Source: an uncultured Bacteroidales bacterium (GTDB taxonomy: Bacteria > Bacteroidota > Bacteroidia > Bacteroidales > Paludibacteraceae). Taken from it: a stretch of 33,585 nt of DNA. A model generated the notes under the pieces. That model ran no database searches. It was not told where the DNA came from and worked only from the letters and a program-made list of their open reading frames with translations. The stretch lies in assembly GCA_902798385.1 (NCBI GenBank), contig CADBWK010000019.1, forward strand, positions 1 through 33,585, read 5' to 3'. This document shows, piece after piece, positions 29,526-33,585 of this stretch; the first letter of the stretch is position 1; every line of letters begins with the position of its first letter. The position numbers and the translations under genes were made by a program.

Positions 29526-29975
29526 ATGAAAAGTTTTAGTGAAATGACCATCGCGTTGGCAAGTGACCACGCAGGTTTTGCGCTCAAGCAGAAAGTACAG
29601 TTGTTCTTGGAGGATAACGGTGCTAAAGTAAAGGATTTTGGTTGCTACAGCACCGAGAGTTGTGACTATCCTGACTTTGCGCACCCTCTGGCAGAAGCCG
29701 TTGAGAAGGGTGAGTTTGAGTTCGGTATTGTTATCTGCTCGACCGGTAACGGTATCTGCATGACGGCGAACAAACACCAGGGTATCCGTGCTGCATTGTG
29801 CTGGGAACCCCGATTGGCAGAATTGGCTCGTGCACACAACAATGCGAATGTATTGGGTCTGCCGGCTAATTTCGTTTCCGCTGTTCAGGCTCTGGATATC
29901 GTTCGTACCTTCTTCCAAACGGATTTTGAAGGCGGGCGCCACGAGCGTCGTATCAACAAGATTGCGATCCATTAA
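29526..29975 (+). CDS. rpiB: Ribose 5-phosphate isomerase B
   Basis: RpiB interconverts ribose 5-phosphate and ribulose 5-phosphate. The 149-residue protein has IALASDHAGFALKQ near 10, DYPDFAHPLAEAV, the active-site loop ICSTGNGICMTANKHQGIRAALCW and HNNANVLGLPAN. Length is normal for the family. RpiB homologues can also be allose or galactose 6-phosphate isomerases; the residues here fit RpiB. Confidence 0.93.
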   Translation: MKSFSEMTIALASDHAGFALKQKVQLFLEDNGAKVKDFGCYSTESCDYPDFAHPLAEAVEKGEFEFGIVICSTGNGICMTANKHQGIRAALCWEPRLAELARAHNNANVLGLPANFVSAVQALDIVRTFFQTDFEGGRHERRINKIAIH

Positions 29976-29991
29976 GTATATAGGTTCGCGC

Positions 29992-30936
29992 GTGCGCAAC
30001 GCTTGGCGTTGCTACGTTAGTTATGCACTGAGCCTCTTTGGCTCGGTGCGTATCGTTCATAGGCCTATGTTTGTCTCCGTCGAACCCGCGGCTATCTGTC
30101 AGTTACACTGTCCGGAGTGTCCGGTGGGGATGCGTAAGGGAGAACGATTAGCGGATAGAGTTGAGCGGTTTATGTCACGCGAAGTGTGGGAGCGGGTCTT
30201 GGAGCAGATCGCTCCTTATGCCCACACGGTGCAGTTCTATTTTCAAGGCGAACCTCTCCTTAATAGAGACCTGCCGCAGATGATTCGCGAGGCGCACGAG
30301 CGGGGACTCTATACGATCGTGAGCACGAACGCGCAGGCGTTGACAATGGAGATGGCGGAGGAGCTGGTGAAGGCAGGCTTGAGTAAGATTATCGTGTCGA
30401 TGGATGGCCTGACAGAAGAGACCTACGCGGCGTATCGCGTGGGAGGAAGTTTGGAACAATGTACGCATGCTCTGTCTTGCTTAAGGGAAGCCAAAGAACG
30501 TCTGCGCGGAGGAACGATCATTGAGTTACAATGCTTACGTTTGCGCTCGAACGAGCACGAATGGAAAGAATTCCAAAAGCGTTATAAGGCATTCGGAGCG
30601 GACAGGCTGGTGTTTAAAACCGCGCAGTTGTACGACTATTCGGATGGTCATCCGCTGATGCCTTCGGACGAGCGGTATAGCCGTTATACGAAGGGAGTGG
30701 ACGGACATTATCACCGCAAACCGATAGGACGTGGTTGTCTTCGTGTATGGAGCGGCGTGGTGATCACGACCACCGGAGAGGTCTTGCCGTGCTGTTATGA
30801 CAAGGCGCATGCACATGCATATGGGAATATAATGAAAGAGTCATTGGAGACTCTCTTTGGTAATGAGCGGGCGCTCGCTTTCCGTAAAGCCGCGCTCCAA
30901 CAAAGTCCGGATATATGCAAGCAATGTTGGAAATAA
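29992..30936 (+). CDS. Radical SAM/SPASM domain protein
   Basis: The 314-residue protein, from a GTG at 29992 (an ATG at 30067 would remove much of the N-terminus), has the CX3CX2C motif at Cys36, Cys40 and Cys43 within PAAICQLHCPECPVG, FQGEPLLN, then STNAQ and IVSMDG, and a SPASM-like end with CLRVWSGVVIT, LPCCYDKAHA and CKQCW. It resembles radical SAM proteins of Bacteroidales that I recall as uncharacterised. Substrate unknown; no small peptide precursor was seen next to it. It follows rpiB by 16 bases and overlaps the MBL gene by 13 bases. It is not close in sequence to the lipoprotein-linked enzyme at 18035. Confidence 0.82.
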   Translation: MRNAWRCYVSYALSLFGSVRIVHRPMFVSVEPAAICQLHCPECPVGMRKGERLADRVERFMSREVWERVLEQIAPYAHTVQFYFQGEPLLNRDLPQMIREAHERGLYTIVSTNAQALTMEMAEELVKAGLSKIIVSMDGLTEETYAAYRVGGSLEQCTHALSCLREAKERLRGGTIIELQCLRLRSNEHEWKEFQKRYKAFGADRLVFKTAQLYDYSDGHPLMPSDERYSRYTKGVDGHYHRKPIGRGCLRVWSGVVITTTGEVLPCCYDKAHAHAYGNIMKESLETLFGNERALAFRKAALQQSPDICKQCWK

Positions 30937-31529
30937 AGACATTTGAGTTTGGTCCTTTTGCAACCAATATGTACATCGTATCGGATGAGGCGGGCAATGC
31001 CCTGCTGATCGATCCGGCATGCTCGAATGCGTACGAGCAGCAGACGCTATATCGCTACGTGCAAGAGAATCATCTGAACATTCAGGCGATTATCGCGACG
31101 CATGGTCATCTGGATCATTTATGGGGTGCTAAATGGGCATGTGAGCAGTGGCATACGCCGGTGATGATACATGAGGCGGACATCCCCATGGCGCAGGCGA
31201 TGCAGCAGCAATACAACTTATTCGGTATCCGTGCCACGGCAGAGTCCTTTCCCATAGAACCGCTGCCGGAATCTATTCCTTTCTTTCAGGTGCTTCACAC
31301 CCCTGGGCACACTCCGGGTTCGATATGTCTCTATCGCTCGGAAGAAGGGCTTTTGCTATCGGGTGACACCCTCTTTCGGATGGGGTACGGTCGAACCGAT
31401 CTACCAGGTGGTCATATGGGCCAATTGATGGAATCACTTGAGACGCTCTTTACGCTACCTTCCGGCGTACGCGTTTATCCGGGGCATGGCGAATTCACCA
31501 CGATCGGTGCAGAAAATAATAGGTGGTAA
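30924..31529 (+). CDS. MBL-fold metallo-hydrolase
   Basis: A 201-residue glyoxalase-II-like hydrolase with THGHLDHLWG (HxHxDH near residue 60), the second metal segment LHTPGHTPGSICLY, LSGDTLF and PGHGEFTTIGAENN. This form, without extra domains, is common in bacteria and hydrolyses thioesters or related esters; the substrate is unknown. An in-frame ATG at 30915 is also available; the start at 30924 gives less overlap with the upstream gene. A terminator follows at 31572-31604. Confidence 0.9.
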   Translation: MLEIKTFEFGPFATNMYIVSDEAGNALLIDPACSNAYEQQTLYRYVQENHLNIQAIIATHGHLDHLWGAKWACEQWHTPVMIHEADIPMAQAMQQQYNLFGIRATAESFPIEPLPESIPFFQVLHTPGHTPGSICLYRSEEGLLLSGDTLFRMGYGRTDLPGGHMGQLMESLETLFTLPSGVRVYPGHGEFTTIGAENNRW

Positions 31530-31571
31530 TATGTAGAAAAATTGACAAAAAAGGTAGAAAAGCGTGCAAAG

Positions 31572-31604
31572 TGGCATATACATTTGTATATGTCATTTTT
31601 TTTT
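31572..31604 (+). terminator. Terminator overlapping the uxaC promoter
   Basis: Stem 31572-31582 with 31585-31595 (one G-U pair) around a two-base centre, then nine T at 31596-31604. Its centre is part of the -33 box and the T run lies in the spacer of the uxaC promoter, as in the rpsO/hflX case. Confidence 0.7.
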
Positions 31605-31614
31605 ATTACCTTTG
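31583..31614 (+). promoter_or_regulatory. Bacteroidota-type promoter for uxaC-kdgK
   Basis: TTTG at 31583-31586, 20-bp spacer, TACCTTTG at 31607-31614; the leader before uxaC is about 40 bases. Confidence 0.8.
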
Positions 31615-31660
31615 CAGTCGCAATATGCGACAAATCATTTAACACGATAAATTCTATCTT

Positions 31661-33076
31661 ATGAAAGCTTTCATGGACAAAGATTTCCTGCTGCAAACAG
31701 CGACTGCACAGGAGTTGTATCACAATCATGCGGCTAAAATGCCGATCATCGATTATCACTGTCACCTTATTCCCCAAATGGTAGCGGAGAACAAACGTTT
31801 TGAGTCGATCGCACAGATCTGGCTCATGGGCGACCACTACAAATGGCGCGCGATGCGTTCCAACGGTGTGGATGAGAAATACTGCACCGGTAAGGACACG
31901 ACGGACTGGGAGAAATTCGAGAAATGGGCAGAGACCGTTCCTTATACTTTCCGCAACCCGCTCTATCACTGGACGCATTTGGAGTTGAAAACCGCTTTTG
32001 GTATCGAGGAGCGTCTGAATCCCGAGACCGCACGTGCTATCTATGACAAGTGCAACGACCTGATCGCGAACGATCCGAAGTTCTGTCCGCAGGGTCTGAT
32101 GAAGCACTACCACGTAGAGCTCGTTTGCACAACCGATGATCCGGCTGATAGTCTGGAGTGGCATAAGATGCTGAAGGATGATCCGAAGGCAGAGGTTCGT
32201 ATGTTGCCTACTTGGCGTCCGGACGCCGGTATGAATATCGAGGCGGCTACATGGAAGGCATATATTGAGAAACTCGCGCAAGTAGCAGGCATGGAGATTC
32301 GTAACTTCGCGGACCTGGTAGCGGCGCTGCAGAAACGTCATGACTTCTTTGAGTCGATGGGTTGCCGTCTTTCTGATCACGGTATCGAGGAGTTCTACGA
32401 TGAGCCATATACCGACGCAGAGATCAATGCAATCTTCGAGAAAGCCCTTGCAGGCAAAGAGCTCAGCGCTTATGAGATTCGTCAGTACAAGCACGCTTAC
32501 CTGCACGCTCAGGCAGAGATGGACTACGCTTCGGGTTGGACCCAGCAATACCACTACGGCGCGATCCGTAACAACAACTCCAAGATGTTCGCACAACTCG
32601 GAGCAGACACCGGTTTCGACTCCATCGGCGAGTTCACGACCGCAAAAGCGATGAGTCATTTCCTGGATGAGATGAACAGCGAAGGACACCTCGCTAAGAC
32701 CATTCTCTATAACCTCAACCCGTGCGCTAATGAGGTCATCGCTACTATGCTCGGTAACTTCCAGGATGGTTCCGTTCCGGGTAAGATCCAGTTCGGTTCC
32801 GGTTGGTGGTTCCTCGATCAGAAGGACGGTATGGAGAAACAGATGATGGCTTTGAGCAACCTCGGTCTGTTGAGCCGCCTCGTAGGTATGTTAACCGACA
32901 GCCGTTCGTTCCTCTCGTACCCGCGTCACGAGTATTTCCGTCGTACGCTGTGTAACATCCTCGGCAATGACATCGAGAACGGCATGATTCCGTACACCGG
33001 CTACGAGAAAGCCCGCGTGCAACAGATGGTAGAGGATATCTGTTATAATAATGCAAAGAATTATTTTAAATTTTAA
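31661..33076 (+). CDS. uxaC: Glucuronate (uronate) isomerase
   Basis: UxaC converts glucuronate to fructuronate and galacturonate to tagaturonate, the first step of hexuronate breakdown. The 471-residue protein has the amidohydrolase-type metal motif HCHL (His33, His35) in IIDYHCHLIPQM, then TTDDPADSLEWHK, LPTWRPD, GCRLSDHGIEE and the C-terminal GMLTDSRSFLSYPRHEYFRR, all characteristic of UxaC. Length is normal. kdgK follows 5 bases later. uxaB/uxuB and the dehydratases are not in the window. Confidence 0.97.
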   Translation: MKAFMDKDFLLQTATAQELYHNHAAKMPIIDYHCHLIPQMVAENKRFESIAQIWLMGDHYKWRAMRSNGVDEKYCTGKDTTDWEKFEKWAETVPYTFRNPLYHWTHLELKTAFGIEERLNPETARAIYDKCNDLIANDPKFCPQGLMKHYHVELVCTTDDPADSLEWHKMLKDDPKAEVRMLPTWRPDAGMNIEAATWKAYIEKLAQVAGMEIRNFADLVAALQKRHDFFESMGCRLSDHGIEEFYDEPYTDAEINAIFEKALAGKELSAYEIRQYKHAYLHAQAEMDYASGWTQQYHYGAIRNNNSKMFAQLGADTGFDSIGEFTTAKAMSHFLDEMNSEGHLAKTILYNLNPCANEVIATMLGNFQDGSVPGKIQFGSGWWFLDQKDGMEKQMMALSNLGLLSRLVGMLTDSRSFLSYPRHEYFRRTLCNILGNDIENGMIPYTGYEKARVQQMVEDICYNNAKNYFKF

Positions 33077-33081
33077 ATACT

Positions 33082-33585
33082 ATGGCTAAAATTATTACGT
33101 TGGGCGAGATCATGCTTCGCCTGAGTCCGGAAGGACAAGATCGTTTCATTCAGTCTGATCATTTCCGTATCATCCCCGGTGGTGGTGAGGCTAACGTAGC
33201 TATCTCGTGCGCTAACTATGGTCACGAGGCGTATCTGGTTACCAAACTGCCGAAACACGAGATAGGTCAGATTGCCGTTAACTCGCTGCGTCGTTATGGC
33301 GTGAAGGACGATTACATCGTTCGTGGCGGTGACCGCGTAGGTCTGTACTACTGCGAGACCGGTGCTTCGATGCGTCCGTCGAAGGTTATCTACGACCGTG
33401 CTCACAGCGCCATCGCTGAGGCTGATCCGAAGGATTTTGACTTCGACAAGATCATGGAAGGCGCAGCTTGGTTCCACTGGAGCGGAATCACTCCGGCTAT
33501 CTCGGACAAAGCTGCTGAGATCACCAAACTCGCTTGCGAGGCGGCTAAACGTCATGGCGTAACCGTTTCGGTTGACCTGAACTTC
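33082..33585 (+). CDS. kdgK: 2-dehydro-3-deoxygluconokinase (PfkB family), cut by window end
   Basis: The first 168 codons of a PfkB-type sugar kinase: MAKIITLGEIMLRLSPEG at the N-terminus, the substrate loop GGGEANVAISCANYG, and EIGQIAVNSLRRYGVKDDYIVRGG. The gene runs off the end at SVDLNF, before the ATP-binding half. Its position right after uxaC supports KDG kinase, which phosphorylates 2-keto-3-deoxygluconate at the end of hexuronate breakdown, over fructokinase or ribokinase. Confidence 0.9.
   Translation, partial: MAKIITLGEIMLRLSPEGQDRFIQSDHFRIIPGGGEANVAISCANYGHEAYLVTKLPKHEIGQIAVNSLRRYGVKDDYIVRGGDRVGLYYCETGASMRPSKVIYDRAHSAIAEADPKDFDFDKIMEGAAWFHWSGITPAISDKAAEITKLACEAAKRHGVTVSVDLNF

Noticed and set aside
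31475-32689. Long minus-strand frame (404 codons) opposite uxaC
   Set aside because: uxaC is unmistakable; the antisense frame is a by-product of its biased codon use and has no promoter or motif.

Overview
The window reads as a chromosomal segment of a member of the order Bacteroidales (Bacteroidota). The evidence is fifteen copies of the Bacteroidota promoter (TTTG, 20 bp, TAnnTTTG), near absence of Shine-Dalgarno sequences except before rpsU, a TonB with a proline run, DUF4290-like and DUF3244-like proteins, and the rSAM/lipoprotein pair described for Bacteroides relatives. Genus cannot be told from the sequence. No prophage, insertion sequence, integrase or CRISPR array was seen.

Layout. 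1-3.4 kb: end of a conserved hypothetical gene with a terminator, a decayed secreted-protein remnant, ribD (minus), then divergent prmC-recX and rpsO. 3.4-7.1 kb: hflX-hpt and a phosphohexomutase, closed by a strong bidirectional terminator. 7.1-9.5 kb (minus): tcdA-like gene and an AsmA-like membrane protein. 9.5-9.9 kb: tRNA-Leu(CAA) and rpsU, joined by a perfect 35-bp tandem duplication that copies the tRNA 3' end and the rpsU Shine-Dalgarno. 9.9-17.4 kb (minus): ssb, FemAB-like acyltransferase, glycosyltransferase family 4, Wzx-like flippase, glycosyltransferase family 2, then tonB and recG. The middle five overlap by 1-4 bases and look like a small surface-polysaccharide operon headed by ssb.

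17.5-22.4 kb is the most unusual part: a lipoprotein and a SPASM radical SAM enzyme in one operon, a second homologous lipoprotein on the opposite strand, and, divergent from that, an operon of a membrane-bound TPR/HTH regulator, a DUF3244-like secreted protein and a third similar lipoprotein. A promoter with a structured leader also drives an uncharacterised minus-strand transcript here.

22.5-27.3 kb: secreted endonuclease/phosphatase-fold protein, DUF4290-like protein, prs, M28-family lipoprotein, sufC and an unusually short sufD, nearly all overlapping. 27.2-28.8 kb (minus): efp and a polyprenyl diphosphate synthase. 28.9-31.5 kb: MarC-family membrane protein, rpiB, a second radical SAM/SPASM protein and an MBL-fold hydrolase. 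31.6 kb to the end: uxaC and the start of kdgK, the hexuronate pathway to 2-keto-3-deoxy-6-phosphogluconate.

Other cross-cutting signals are in-frame heptanucleotide tandem repeats in ribD, prmC and the GT4 gene and at the M28/sufC junction, and promoters embedded in terminator-like hairpins. Everything was read by eye; family names rest on motif recognition, not on database searches.
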